This document shows positions 25,916 to 38,332 of a stretch of DNA of 64,000 bases, in pieces (positions within the stretch are counted from its first letter, which is position 1; each line of letters starts with the position of its first letter). This DNA is from Chaetorhynchus papuensis (Eukaryota > Chordata > Aves > Passeriformes > Rhipiduridae), in contig VWYX01000212.1 of the NCBI GenBank assembly GCA_013396525.1, positions 806,001 through 870,000 of the forward strand, read 5' to 3'. The position numbers and the translations under genes are program-made. The notes beneath the pieces were generated by a model. The model searched no databases. It was not told where the DNA came from and saw only the letters and a program-made list of their open reading frames with translations.

Positions 25916-25917
25916 GT
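25868..25917. repeat. (TA)17 microsatellite in a palindrome
   Basis: An uninterrupted TA run at 25877-25910 is bordered by ACATATGTG on the left and ACATATGT on the right. The whole tract is close to self-complementary and could extrude as a hairpin. Confidence 0.97.
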
Positions 25918-28315
25918 TAGTTAAATATCAGTTCAGACACAGCATAGCAATATTTTGGTATTAGATCCAAGTTAAAAACCAGGGGGAAAAGGAGGAAAAA
26001 GCAGTTTCACAAAAAACAAAGGTTAAGTGTGTTCATGGGAACAGCCACATTCCCATAGTCTTCACAGATGCTTTTACAAAAAGAGTGTATTTGAACTTTT
26101 TAAAAACTGGTTTTAAGAATTGTCCATTAAGCTCCTGATTTCTTCTTCTTCATCAGGAAATTCAGAAATATCCTTAAAATTAAAGCAGAAAATTGACCCA
26201 AGTACCTTTGTATGCCTTTATTGTATCAATGTTGCTTTATTTTATCAATTGTTTCAAAAGGTGACAGAAGAGGCAGAGTCTCTGTTTCAGGCACTGTAAA
26301 AACTCCACTTCAAAAAGACTATTACTCTGTGAAAGGATGACCACTCAAGCTAGTAAGGTTTCTGCTGGGGATCTCACCACCCCGTTATCAGTGTGCTCCC
26401 TCCCCCACTCCCTCTTAATATCTTACTCATGCCACTAGTGTGAGCCACCAAGCTTCTGGAACAAACCAGAAAACTAAGGCAAAATAACAGAAAGACCATT
26501 AGAGTAAAGAAAATTAAATTTTGCTACTAATTTAAGGATGACAAGGATGGAAATAGATAACACTATATAAATCCAATTTAAAAATGGATTGAAGATATCT
26601 AAGAAATTAAAAATATCAAACATAATATCTGTAATAATATCTGTACATAATTAGTAAGTTAGCTAATTATTTTGTCTGTTGAACCAGTGCATCAACATGA
26701 TACACAACACAATCACATTTTAATAAGGTGCTTGTTTATTTTCAACCAGCCCAATGAATGATTTTTTTTTCTTGTCCAAGTGAAAAGGTTGCTTAAAAAG
26801 AGTAATAGCCTGTTTGACTCCTGGTATTACTGAACTGTGACTAAATAGGACTCACTAGGACTAAATACCTCCCTGCCCAAAATGAGGTGAGGAGCATTGC
26901 TGAAACAGTGCTGGGCTGGCTCAAAGCCGAAGACCTTGTTTAGAAATAGACCCAGTTTTGTCTTTGTCTCTTACTCACTGTCTTCATTTGTAATAAAATG
27001 CCTCTTTTCCTTTTTTTTTTTTTTTTTAGTTTAAAGGGGTTGTAAAAAGGAGATTTAGCTACAGTTGCTGAAATGGCTCTGAGCATCAATATTACTGTAA
27101 CAGGATTTTTTTTTTTTTTTTTACTGTGACATCTTGTCTTTTCCTTCATATAATCTGAATGAGTTTGGGCAGTTGCTACTCCATGAAGTACAGTTAACTT
27201 ATAGAAATAGAAAACATAGAAATAGATATAGAAAAATTTATGTGCCTATGTATTAAATTGTTTCTTTCATAATACTTTGAATTAAAGTGGAGAAAAATCT
27301 CCAGTGTGCAGATAACTGCAGTACAAGACTGAGTATCTTGCTTTTATACTTCATTGCTTTGTAGTGTACTGCCAGAAAGCTATTTTTAGATCTGCTCTGC
27401 AGTTGCACAGTTGTTGCTTATATCTTGTCTAAAGGAAGAAAGGTTGCCCTACTGAGACTTTGCCCTTTTCTCAAGGGTAAACTAAAATCCATTAAACTTA
27501 AATATATGCTGTAAACCCAGCACATTAATGGCTGTGATGGAAATATTATGTAGTTATTTATAAAAAGATATCCATTTGGGAAAGTGAAATAGCTAGGCAT
27601 ATTTGAAACCTATTGCCTCTCTATTCTTCTCCTAAAGTCTTTGTCTTTGTGCCTAAAGCTTGAAAGTTTGTTTTGCTGGCACCACAGCAAAGTAAGCAAA
27701 TGTGTCTCCACAGAGTAGATCCCTGCTGCCTATAACCCCACAACAAATAGTTTGTGCAAATTAGCACAGACATTCAACCAGAACCTATATTGCCCCAAAG
27801 AAATCCAGGGAATTACAGGGAATGTTTTTCAAACACAGATGTTCATACTAGCAGGAGATAAATAAATAGTAGGTTTGGAGAAAAATTGTAATTTAATCTA
27901 ACTAGATATAGATAGATAGGAATAAACATAAAATGATAGAAATAAGCAAGAATCTACACATACCCATGATCATGCACATACTCACACACACAAATATTTT
28001 AAAATTGACTGTAGATATAATGAAAATGTTTTATCCTGACTTTGCTCTTACAAATTGCAAAGATTCAGATAAGTATTATTTAAATGTCAGCCTTTGTATT
28101 GATGTTAAAACAAGGAACTGAAAATGGAAGAAACTGGAAGGGAGGAAGCAGAAAATCTGAATAAGAGATTCCTTTGAGACCTCCTGTAACATATCAGCCA
28201 TGCTGTGAGATACAAGAGCCTCTGAACTAAAAGAATAAATTACAGAATCCTAGTTCTTCTAAAACTAAGCAATAATTTTCTCTGGTCTTCTAATAGTCTT
28301 CTTTTCTGAGTCTAT
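25918..28315. other. Unique DNA with two poly-T tracts
   Basis: Poly-T runs of 18 and 17 bases lie at 27011-27028 and 27106-27122, spaced about 80 bp apart. The minus-strand frame at 26940-27149 is Lys-rich only because of them. No gene is recognised. Confidence 0.5.
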
Positions 28316-29672
28316 GTTATTGTCGCAGTTTGACACTGACTAAGCGCCAAGCACCCATGAAAAACTATTCACTTACTTTCCTCTGCTATTGCTGAGCAGA
28401 GGAGGGGGAATTAAAAACTTCATTTTCATGCGTGAGATAAGGATCAGGGGAAAAACACTTTAAGGTAAAACAGGTTCCAACCTTAAATAGTATAAAGAAG
28501 ATTTATTATTAACAGAATTAAAAGCAAAAAGGGTAATAAGAATCAAAGCAAACTTTCAAAACACCTTTCTTTTCCAGTCCCTCCCTCCTTCCACCAACCG
28601 TGCAAGGAAGCAAACATGGGGTTTTGGTCAGTATTTCACTTCTTAAGAGTCTTTCTTTATGTTTAAGGAAAAGAGTTTCTTCTGCTGTGCTGTGGGATCC
28701 TTCCCATGGGAGACAGTTCTCTGCGAACTTTTCTAGCGTGGTTTCAACTTTCACAAGCAACAGCCTGCCTGAACCTGCTTCAGTGAAAATCCCTCCCACG
28801 AATCTCGCAGTCTTCCCACAACTGCCTAGTGTGGGCCATTTTAGTTCATGGAGTTTAGTCTCTTAAGGATGAGCTGCTCCAGTTTGGAAGCAAAGGCTCT
28901 CTTCTTCAATCTCCAAAAGAAAGGGTCATCTCTCTCTGTTCAAGTTCTTCACTAGATTACAGCTTTTCAGTGTGAGTACTCTTCTTCACAGGCTGCGTGT
29001 GGATCTCTGCATCCCCCCATGCACCTCATGAATTATGGGGAAACTGTTGTGTTATAGTCCTCACCACAGCTTGCAGGAGAATCTCAGCTCTGGCACTTGG
29101 AGCACCTCCCTCTCCCTTCCCCCACTGACCTTGGTGTTGCCATGTTGGCCTTCCTCATGTGACCTCATTTTTCCATTTTTCTCTGACTTAGAAGAAAGTT
29201 GGTGTCTCTAAGTTGCAATTGAGAGGTTGATCTCGTCCGGGCTCCGCATCGGGGAATTACTTGCCATGTCTCTTGCTGCTGGCTGTGTGGTGTTTCTGCC
29301 CGGTTCCATGGGGAGCCCCTCCATCCTCAGAAGGGGCCCGGCCACACGGTCTTGGCCGTGTGACTGCTTGCAGCGCTGGGATGGCCCCTCCCGGTGGCAT
29401 GGCTCCGGCTGCACTGGAAGGGCCCGGCGGCTCTCTCCGGGAAGGGGTCTGGGGGCCCCCTTGGAGGAGAGCAAGAGAAAAGAGAACTTCTCCCAGTTTC
29501 TCCATTCTTAAATATGTCATCACAGAGGCATTACCAGCTTGCCTAATTGGGCTAGTAACCTGCCCATCATCAGAGTTTTCAGCAATTGGCTCTGTGCTGG
29601 ACATAGAAGTTTCGAGCAGCTTTTTTTTTCTCTGCCCCCACAAACCAGGTTTTATTAAACCAACACAGTTAT
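28316..29672 (-). mobile_element. Long (1347 bp) CpG-rich solo LTR with target-site duplication
   Basis: The LTR spans 28321-29667. The left end TGTCGCAGTTTGACACTGAC and right end TTATTAAACCAACACA give TG...CA termini. GTTAT flanks both sides (28316-28320 and 29668-29672), a perfect 5 bp duplication. Orientation is minus: a reversed polyadenylation signal (TTTATT at 28502-28507) lies near the left end, where the LTR 3' part should be. The right third (about 29228-29470) is GC-rich with many CpGs, unlike anything nearby. It produces long overlapping frames on both strands (139 and 144 codons) that are composition artefacts. The right-end block CACAGAGGCATTACCAGC followed by GCAATTGGCTCTGTGCTGG is typical of long passerine ERV LTRs. 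Confidence 0.88.
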
Positions 29673-31658
29673 GCATGCAAATGTTCTTGAGTTAAAGCAC
29701 TAGTTTACATCCAAAAGCAAAACCCAGTGATTTAAAAAGATGTATCTAGCTGTGGTATTCCCTGCTAGTCTCTGTAGGGATCCTGTGCAGTCCTCACATT
29801 AAATCCACTTTGATGGAGTTTATACACACACAAGATGCAGGAACTGACCTTGCCAGTCTTTCAAATAAGTCATTTTGCCTCGCAATGAACTCAATCCGTC
29901 TATGAATTTGTTCTTTATAGCTTAGGAAGAAAAGAAGTGAGAGGTACAGTAACAGACAGCTAGTTGATCTTGCAAGATTTGATAAGGTCTGCAGCCAGCT
30001 GCCTTAGCGTTATAAAAAGTTAAGAAAAACAACCATAGCAAAATTCTTACCAGTAAGACTTGGAAGTTGTTGAACTGAAATTGTAATTTTAATTCTTCTG
30101 GCTCAAAATTCTGAACAAGACTATGACTTCTCTGAAACAAAATAATACAGACAGCAGCCACATCTAGGTTTCTGAGTCAGGAGGCTGAACATGAGTCTTT
30201 TGCTTCATGCCTTACTATAAAAGAAGGCAGACATGAGTGAAAAAGGTAGTAGTAGTTAAAAAAAGTACATAAATGTATGTGAAAACACCTTGCCTTTCTT
30301 TTTCAATCACTTATTCCTGATCTCCAGTCTGCTTTAACCAAATCCAAGCACTATCTGCATTTTGTTTGCATATACTTGGGGAAAAAAAAAAAGAAAAGGG
30401 AATGTCACATAATTAGCACATAGGATGGTATTGCTTAGTGTGAAAAAGACAACAAACCAGAGCTGGACACGGCACTTGATGGATTTCTTGGCAGCTAGGG
30501 CTTATCATGAATGGGGTTTTTTTGAGCTTAGGACCACAAGTGACTCTACTGCCCTTTTAGCAGTAGGAAGAAAAACCTAGGAGGTAATTTTTATTCAGAT
30601 AATTATAGGAACAAATCAAATGTATTTTTGAGAACATGCCTATTCAAAATTAATGTCATTAAACACAGATAATCTTGAACTAGAACGGCAAATTCAGGAT
30701 ATATAATGATTTTTCTGAGTTTATGTTGAACTTTTAAACTCAGAGATCTGTGAGAAAATGAAAAAAAAGATGCTTTGATGAATTTGAAAGAGTTGTGACT
30801 TTACTAACATATATCTGTTCTGGCAGAGAGAAGCATGTATTATATATATAAATGCCCAAGATATATTTTGCTTGAAGTTCAAAGCCCAAGCTGTTACATT
30901 TCTGTGACCATTTGCAGTGTCTGAAAAGCAAGGTTCATGTGCAAACAAACCTTGAGACAGGTACCTTGAAACAAGACAGGTAAGCAGGGACTAAGAGGAG
31001 TTTCAGAGATGCAAAATCAAGATATGCCAAAGGATTTAAGAAGTTTGTGTCAGCTTCTGTCCTACTTTACAAAACTTACCAAATTCAAACAAACTAGTGT
31101 GCATAAACCAAAGAAAAACTTTCTCCCCTCCAAAAAGGGCTCACCCACCCTAAACCCAGGAGCAGCAAAACCAATAACACTTTTGCTCCTTTGGCTATTT
31201 ACTTCCTTTCTATTTAAACATACACTACAGACAGGATTCTGATTACCATGATTAGAAACACCATCATTCCATCATCCCATCTCTTCTTCCCTAGTCTTGC
31301 TTCCCACACTAAATCTTGTTCAATGCTTCCTTTGATATAAGAATGTATTTGTTCCACTGAGAGTCCTCCCATTCCCCATGCACATCATATGTCATTGCTT
31401 AACACATCCCCCCAAGTATTCTATAACTTCCCAAGTGTTGTCTACTGGCACTTTATCTACTGTTCACATAACTGCATTCTTGGTATTGGACACTGCCTCT
31501 ACTTGGTATTTCTAATTGTATAAAGGGAGTTCAGTGCCCTTAAATTCTCCATCCTAATTTAAGAGTTTCCCTTGTTGTGTTACGCAGTGATCTATTCCCT
31601 TTCAGCCTTGGAACTGTAAATGAAGAATTGTTCCAATCGGTCAGACTAAGACCTTCCA
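29673..31658. other. Unique DNA, no gene found
   Basis: No exon or repeat family is recognised with confidence. 31250-31600 is slightly C/T-rich with no open frame. A short phrase at about 30460-30480 (AGCTGGACACGGCACTT) resembles minus-strand CR1 but is too short to call. Confidence 0.45.
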
Positions 31659-32594
31659 TGATAGGGCAAATTTTACCCAGACCCTGCCTGACCTACACTC
31701 TGGGCACCTGAAGCTCAATCCCATTCCCCCATACTTTGTTTTAAGGCAGTTTAAGAGGCAGACCGTCCAAAATAAGCTACCTCCCCTTTAGTTTTAACCA
31801 ATCCATTTTAACCAATAAGGAGAGAGAAATACAAATAGATATAAGTGAAAAAATAACAGTTTACTAAAAAATTGAAACAGCAACAGGCAAAAAATAACAG
31901 TAAATAGTCACAAGGTACAAAATTGCTGAAATCTCAGGGACTGCCAGGAGGAAAGAGGAGCTCAAAATGGTGGAGGAACCCTTCCCCCAAGATGGTGGCC
32001 TCCACAGCCCACTGTGTGTGGGAACACACAGAGGAAAGATGGTGGCAGCCCTCCTCCTGTCCTTATCTCTCTGGCGGCAGCAGGTCCATCAGCAAAGGTG
32101 GATGGCACACTGCTGGCTGGATCCACCGGTGTCAGCACTGCAGCCTCCAAGCCACTGATGTCAGTGCTGCTGTCTTGGGTCTTACCCCAATGGCGGGGAG
32201 GAGGAGAAATGGACTCTTGAGCAGCGATGTGCCACGGTCCGACCCCAACCATCTCTGGCTTCCTACTGCCAAGGCGTGCTGCAAAATTCACTCTGAAACA
32301 GTCTCTGATTGAGAAATGCAGCTTCTTGGGTTACTAATGTTGCCACCTGGAAACCCGTCTGAAGCAACCCCCTGAAAACCAGAGGGGGAGCCTCTGCCTG
32401 CATTGCCTCTGTGCGCTCCCTGCAAGAACCAAAAGCAAAGAGCCAGACACGAGAGAGCTCTGCTTGGGTGACCCGACTTTTTATAAAGCCCAGGCAATCC
32501 CCCTCAGCCACGCAGCTGGTTGCTTAGAGAGGCAGTAACAATTTTGGGCACAGATAGATGTAGAATACATCTACATTTGGGGTTACCCAGGACA
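31659..32594 (-). mobile_element. ERV-like LTR, minus strand, boundaries tentative
   Basis: On the minus strand the right half reads as a U3 promoter. A TATA box (reverse of CTTTTTATAAAG at about 32477-32488) sits upstream of a GC-richer region. The left part contains the reversed ATTAAACTGTTATT-type R/U5 block (AATAACAGTTTACTAA at about 31852-31867). The right terminus GGTTACCCAGGACA ends in CA, like other avian LTRs here. A possible left end at 31659 (TGATAGGG) gives imperfect 5 bp flanks, TTCCA and CTCCA (4 of 5). The open frames at 31923-32511 on both strands are incidental. Confidence 0.65.
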
Positions 32595-33075
32595 CTCCAT
32601 GACCTGATTTGGTGACTAGGTCTGCCCTCTATGTAGCCTTATCTCTGTCATTTTGGTCCTCTGTTACAGGCGGATTGTCTCTAGCTCTGGCTTTTGCTGT
32701 TCCTCATTGGACTTCCTGGGTTGACTGTGAATGTGATTTGTTACTTCATCCTGGATGAATGATCCCTGGATTGCTGACAGATCCTGTAACTACCTCCAGG
32801 TTGGCTCAGCTCAGAGTGGGCAGGAGCCCTCTCAGTGAGCCCCCAACCTGCACTGGGATCACTTACTTGGACCCCTCACAGAGCAGCCCTGTTTGTGCTG
32901 CTTTCTGATGGGATGGCTTCTGCTCTCCCCAGGCAACCATTCATTACTGTGGTACCACTAGAGCTGTTGACATGGAGCAGACACAAAAGAAGATCACTCT
33001 TTTTCTGTGTGATGTAACCATATTTCACTCTTGTGGCGATGCTCATGGAGCTGGCCATGTCCCCTGTGCCATCAG
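32595..33075. other. Unassigned GC-richer segment
   Basis: This stretch is less AT-rich than its surroundings and adjoins the LTR at 31659-32594. I recognise no protein, RNA or repeat family. Frames of 60 and 103 codons overlap in opposite orientations without a domain. It may be an undescribed or strongly diverged repeat, or part of the neighbouring ERV insertion. Confidence 0.4.
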
Positions 33076-34554
33076 TGTATTGGAAAGAAAAAAAAAAAGC
33101 ACAGAGAACTAAAATACCAGACTGCAACAAAGCAATACGCTGAAATGGCATGACTATCTCATGAGAACATGAGGGCATGTAGGACAAGTAAGCACTATCA
33201 CATTCTTCTTCATCAGTTTTGATACTTTGTATCCAAAACTTTGTCTCTTCTACTAGGAAGACCTAGAGCTTTTGTTGACCATGCTTCTTCTGTGATGATA
33301 TTAGATTAAAGAATAAAATAGTCCCCATAACCTGCAGAAAATTTAAACATTTTCAAAAAATCCTTTTTCACAAACTAGAGAATAAATAAACTCAGAATAT
33401 ACAAAATGCTCATAATGCAGAAATCCTTTCTTACATATACAAAGCAAATTAAAATATTTTTTCTCAGTAAATCATAATGTTCTACTTCAACAAGAATTGT
33501 TTTCTACTTCAGCTACCTTAAGGATGAGACGTAAAAAAAAATCACTTTCTACTACAAAGCAGGAATTTTTAAGCTTAGCAATTGCAAACAGGAGTTTTAC
33601 AAAAACAGAGTATTTTTTTTGTGTTAAATTATTAATATGTTTTCTGTGCTGCCAGTTGGTGAAGTCTATTCTCTAGCACTAGACTTTCTCAAGACCCTGG
33701 AAAAACTGCTTAAGGCACCCACCTCAGCAGTGACAATTCCAGAGTGGAACCAAGCATTTAAAAACTAGCTTGAATGGCAAGCATTAGAGATGCTGGAGAC
33801 ACAAGGGCTGTACTATAGTCCTCAAATGACCCCAACTAACTATCACAGGCAAAGATTAAAGCAGTTTGTCAAGGACTTGCACACTAAGCCTCCTCTTTAT
33901 AGAGAAATACAAACTCAATGGCATGCTTCTTGTGTGAAGAAGAATCCTTTTGATATTCTATTCTTAGACATCTGTATGGCAAAATCTATTCAAATACTTC
34001 ATAAATGTGCCAATTTCTCTCCTGAGCAGAATATACACTAAAATCCAGAAATGAACAAATCAAGACTAGGGAAAAAAATGGGCAAACAAATAAAAACACC
34101 AAGATCCTGAGTAGTCTTTTCAGTTAGAGGCCAGATATCCATTTAAAAGGATAAATATATAGTATTTTAACTTTCTGGATTTTTTTTATCTGTTGGTTTG
34201 ATTTTTGTCTGGTTAGGTTTTGTTCCTCCTCTTCAGTATTCCATGCAGCCAATCTCAGGTCAAAATTCCTTTTGCAAAGCTTCTAGTGAAGGTTTCTCCG
34301 GGTATGGGCTGACATTGCAGTTTCTTTGGGATCTTGTCTCAGTTGCCATGAGGGAAAAGAAAAAAGTCTTTTGCAGACCATATTTTTAATTACTAGCTTA
34401 GTTCTTTTTTAAATGTTACTTATTATTTAAAGTGCTTTTTTTGACTCCTGCTATACTTGAGTTGCATTCAAGGCCCTTCAGTTAGGAATAAAAATTGGGA
34501 GTTGAAGGGCAGCCACTGTTAGCTTTCAGAAAGGTTACCCATCCTTTACCTCCT
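33076..34554. other. Unique DNA, no gene found
   Basis: A frame of 83 codons at 33790-34041 has no recognisable domain. The surrounding 33640-34060 has a less AT-rich texture that could be an old ERV or LINE remnant, but I cannot assign it. Confidence 0.4.
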
Positions 34555-34720
34555 TTTCTCTGAGAAAACACAACACTCAGGAACTGGGAGGCTAAACCAG
34601 CTGTGCTCTTTATTTATCGTGACTGATACCATGGCAGCTCTCTCCCACACGAGACAGTGCTACATCATTTACATAGAAGGGTGCTGAGAGAAACAGAACC
34701 AAAATGTCACAACTGACACC
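34555..34720 (-). mobile_element. Possible ERVK-like LTR fragment
   Basis: GCTGTGCTCTTTATTTATCG at about 34600-34619 reads on the minus strand as a polyadenylation signal followed by GAGCACAGC. Nearby CTCTCTCCCACACGAGACAG also resembles an avian ERVK-type R region. No termini or target duplications are visible, so this is a low-confidence call. Confidence 0.35.
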
Positions 34721-37145
34721 ACAAGAATTCAGATGGGGCAGGCATTCACAAATCTTGGTTTCAGGAACTAAATGCAAATATGAAATATTAATTTATGCAT
34801 TCATTCCCCAGTAAGACACACTCATGTAATTTAAGAAGCACCAGTGTTTACAGAAGAAGGAACAGGAATAAGAACTTCTGTAATGGATTAATAGTCATCA
34901 GGAAGTAGTTTGGGGCAGTGATGTTGTTTTGGCAAAACATATGCTGTCAACTTTCTCTGGCATATGATGCCAATATATTTGATATAAATTTTGCAAAATG
35001 GATCCTTCAGTGGTAAATGCCCTTTTAATTTTCAAAGTCTTTGTTATGTATTTGAAAGAAATAAAAGGGCAAACATAATTTTTTATAGTGAATAACAATA
35101 AAAATATTCATTTTCTATAAGGCTCAATTGAATTCTATACATAGATTTTAAAAAAGAACTCAACATTTTATAGAAATATATGCCAGCTGTCATAGGGAAA
35201 AAAATCCCTGTAGTACCTAAGGGTTGGAAAGTACTGTGTTGTTGTTACTTGAAATAACGAATTGGGTTTTTTGACAACAATTGCAACCAGTTGTTCTTTG
35301 TTTTGGTCTTGGTTTTTTTGTTGTCATTGTTTGTTTGTTTGTTTGTTTGTTTGTTGTAATGAAGCTTTACACTAGAAGGCTTCTTTTGTGTGTGGTCCTA
35401 AATAAAAAAATAAGTAGGGAAATTATGTCTGTCTTCATGTCATTTGAAGAGAATCATGCAGGGCTACTTTGTTGCTGGATGCTAGTTGGAGTGATAGCAA
35501 ACAAGGAATCTGTCACCTCCTTTTCTCTGACACAAGCATTACTGTAAAAAATGGATCACACGTGTTAAAGAGTTTGTTCTTATCACAGATTTTACCATTA
35601 AAATATATTCTATAATAAGACACCCTGAGTTTTTTCAAAGCAATTTTCATTGTTTCTTCAAATATCTAAGGATATATATGCTATATAGGCTGATTGTGAA
35701 ACACATTGCAAACAAAATCCCATTTGTTTTTAAAACTACATATTTACTACACATGCTATTGAGCACTTTCATTATATAGTTTTCATAAGAATGTAGGGAG
35801 AGGAAACTAAATTTTTATTAAGTTCTGCTTTGGAACTGTGGGACTTGAAAGTTTCTCATCCTTCAGATGACAAGGTTGCTTCTTATGTGTGGAACAGACT
35901 ATTTATAAAGTAACAGAATTTTACAAAAACAGGTATTTTGAGCCTCGCACTAAAATCACCAGAAGTGGACAAGTGAGAAAAGAATTAGTAACACCAGAAT
36001 CACACAGAGAAATGTACATGTGTCATGTTCAGAGCAGTTACTACAGTTACTGTGGTTTTTTCATGATTTTTCTAAGGGCTAAAGCACAATAAGGTAACTC
36101 CTTATATAAAGAACACCACGTCTTGTGTTAACTCAGAGAAATCAAAATTGCACATAACAGTCATTTTTCTCTTTTCTAGCTGACCATGGAAACACAAAGT
36201 GACTTGTAATTACAAAAATTGTGCTGTGCACTTGACATCACCAGTTTGCTGGTGAACAAAGTTTTACACGTATTTCATCTTGATGATGGTTAAGAGTTCA
36301 TGTAGGACAAAATTGCCAACAGCTCTTTCCTTTCCTTTTGGGTCTTGTTCAATGTCTTTAGCTTTAAATGTATTTCCTATTTCAGACTGTAGTGTGCAAT
36401 TTCCCGTCTTTAAGGGAAAAACTGTTTGATGGAACAGATGCACATAGTAGGAATATATTGGGTCTACTATTCACACCTAAATCTGTTACAAAATGATGAA
36501 GGGAATCTCTGTTTGAAAGTCCATAAATGGCATGTCAGAATGACAATTTTAGACTTATGCTTCTTACTTAGTAAGGCACACTTGCTAATATACACTGAAC
36601 TTCATTAGAGTTAGAAATAACTATTGTGTTCTGGTTTTTCCTATAAACGCTTTCAAAATATCTTCAAAGTAACATACTTTGATCAGGATACATTTTCTGT
36701 GAACGCCTCTATAATATATTTTCATTCACATAAATATGTAAAAAGTAAAACCATAAATAAGGTGTTATCTTGTCATTTTCCTTGAACAATATTCTGCAGA
36801 TTGCTCAGTTCCAAAGCCCTCATTTGTGCTGTAAAGACTGACTTGTGCATGTGAGTAAATATTGATACTGAGGAGTAAAAATCTTACATGAAACAAATGT
36901 CTTTAGCTATTCTGGATATAAGGAGGCAGAATCAATGACAATTTCACTGTACTTACCTCAGAGTCAAAATTCAAGTAAATATAAGGAAACAGTCAGTCAA
37001 GCTTGCCACAGAAACATGCACTGGCAGTTTCCCAGTACACATTGCTTCTTTTATTTAGATAGCTCCACCTGTATCAACAACAACAACAAAAAAAAAACCA
37101 GTTTGAGCATCAGGGCCAAAGCACATTTTTAGACTTTTCTCAATT
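34721..37145. other. Unique DNA with a (GTTT)n microsatellite
   Basis: No gene is recognised. Open frames are at most 88 codons. The 35281-35547 frame runs through the GTTT repeat, which accounts for its LFVCLFVC-like sequence. Confidence 0.5.
35329..35354. repeat. (GTTT)n microsatellite
   Basis: About 6.5 uninterrupted copies of GTTT follow a T- and G-rich lead-in (CTTGGTTTTTTTGTTGTC). Confidence 0.95.
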
Positions 37146-37231
37146 ACTGTCCTTGCCTGTGGCAGGGGTGTTGGAACTAGATGACCTTTAAGGTCCCTTC
37201 CAACGCAATGCATTCTATGATTCTGTGATTC
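37146..37231 (+). mobile_element. CR1 LINE, 86 bp 3' tail
   Basis: The conserved CR1 3' UTR is seen: GCCTGTGGCAGGGGTGTTGG, then ACTAGATGACCTTTAAGGTC, then CCTTCCAACGCAATG, ending in ATTCTATGATTCTGTGATTC octamers. It is close to consensus and extremely 5'-truncated. Confidence 0.95.
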
Positions 37232-38210
37232 TATATATGTATGGTTTGTACTTTCATCCATGCTTTTGAATTATTTGAATTATTTTATGTATTAAAATTG
37301 AAAATAATAGCAGTAGTAGACTGATAGCATCTAGTGACATGTTTACATTAGCTCTGAAAGGTTGTGCTTTTTCTGCAGCATCTAAATCCCACAACTCATT
37401 GTTGTGATAGTTAATTGCAGTCAACATCCTGTTATATTCATTGTACATATTATTTGAATAATTTTATTATGTATTAAGATGCTTTTTCTAATTTATTCCT
37501 TTGCCAGCCTGACTACTGCTGCAATTTTATTCTCATTACCACAGTATGATTTTTATTGCTCAGAACTACACAAAAAATGTAATATTTATTTGTAAGAGAA
37601 AGCACTTTCTCCTGGGATAATAAATTGAAGGGGAAAAAATTCAAGCACCTTTCAGACTCTCAAATTAAGAAATTTTGTTAAACATGTATTAGTATATATT
37701 GTGAGAAAAAAATAAAAGAATCATGAAGTTGTTTGTACATAATACATTATTTCTGTCTTCACCATTCCAAGAGGAGCAGATGATTTCTCACTACTGTCTT
37801 TAGGCAATTAAACAAAGGCCCAAAACTAGAAGCATAGGATCACAGCATACTGAAGAGAGGCAGATGTCTACAGAATGCGGTTTTGGGCACCACAGTTGCA
37901 AAACTAACTGTTGACTCTTTCCAGCACTCCAAACAACTTCTTGGAGATACAAAATTTACTCTGTGAAGTGCTGGGAGATATTTGGTCCCTAAAGTAGGCG
38001 CTTGTTTTAGGTAGTATATATACACCTCTTTCCTCCACCTAATGTTAAAGTAGAGACTTCTGCTTCCATGTACTAGACAAGATGTTGCACTTAAAAGTGT
38101 CTGAGCGAGGAAAGAGGGATTGTTGATTTTAGCTCAAGGTGTTAGAATTTCTAGGGTAAGCAGTCTTTCCTCCCGACCAAAATGATTCACTTATTCAGAT
38201 GCTCAACAGA
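37232..38210. other. Unique DNA, no gene found
   Basis: AT-rich sequence with no recognisable exon or repeat. Open frames are at most 64 codons. Confidence 0.5.
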
Positions 38211-38332
38211 CCTGCAGCCCAGGAAGAGTGTTTGTCCTCATGGACTGTAGTCCACTACAGTGGAACGAGCAGGTGAAAAGTGTGAGTAGGCAGGAGTGGC
38301 AGAGACCAACTAAGCTAGGTGTTGAAGCTGAT
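38211..38332 (+). mobile_element. 5' piece of an LTR split by a CR1
   Basis: ATGGACTGTAGTCCACTACA, then GTGGAACGAGCAGG, then AAAGTGTGAGTAGGCAGG match the degenerate repeat half of the LTR family at 18970-19535. The matching 3' half resumes at about 39169 after the CR1. The left boundary is approximate. Confidence 0.65.

Noticed and set aside
29257..29695. Overlapping 139- and 144-codon frames on opposite strands
   Set aside because: Both lie in the GC-rich part of a solo LTR, where stop codons are rare by composition. Neither resembles a retroviral or host protein.
33790..34041. 83-codon frame considered as an ERV or gene fragment
   Set aside because: No conserved motif, and neighbouring frames are closed. 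Not enough to call.
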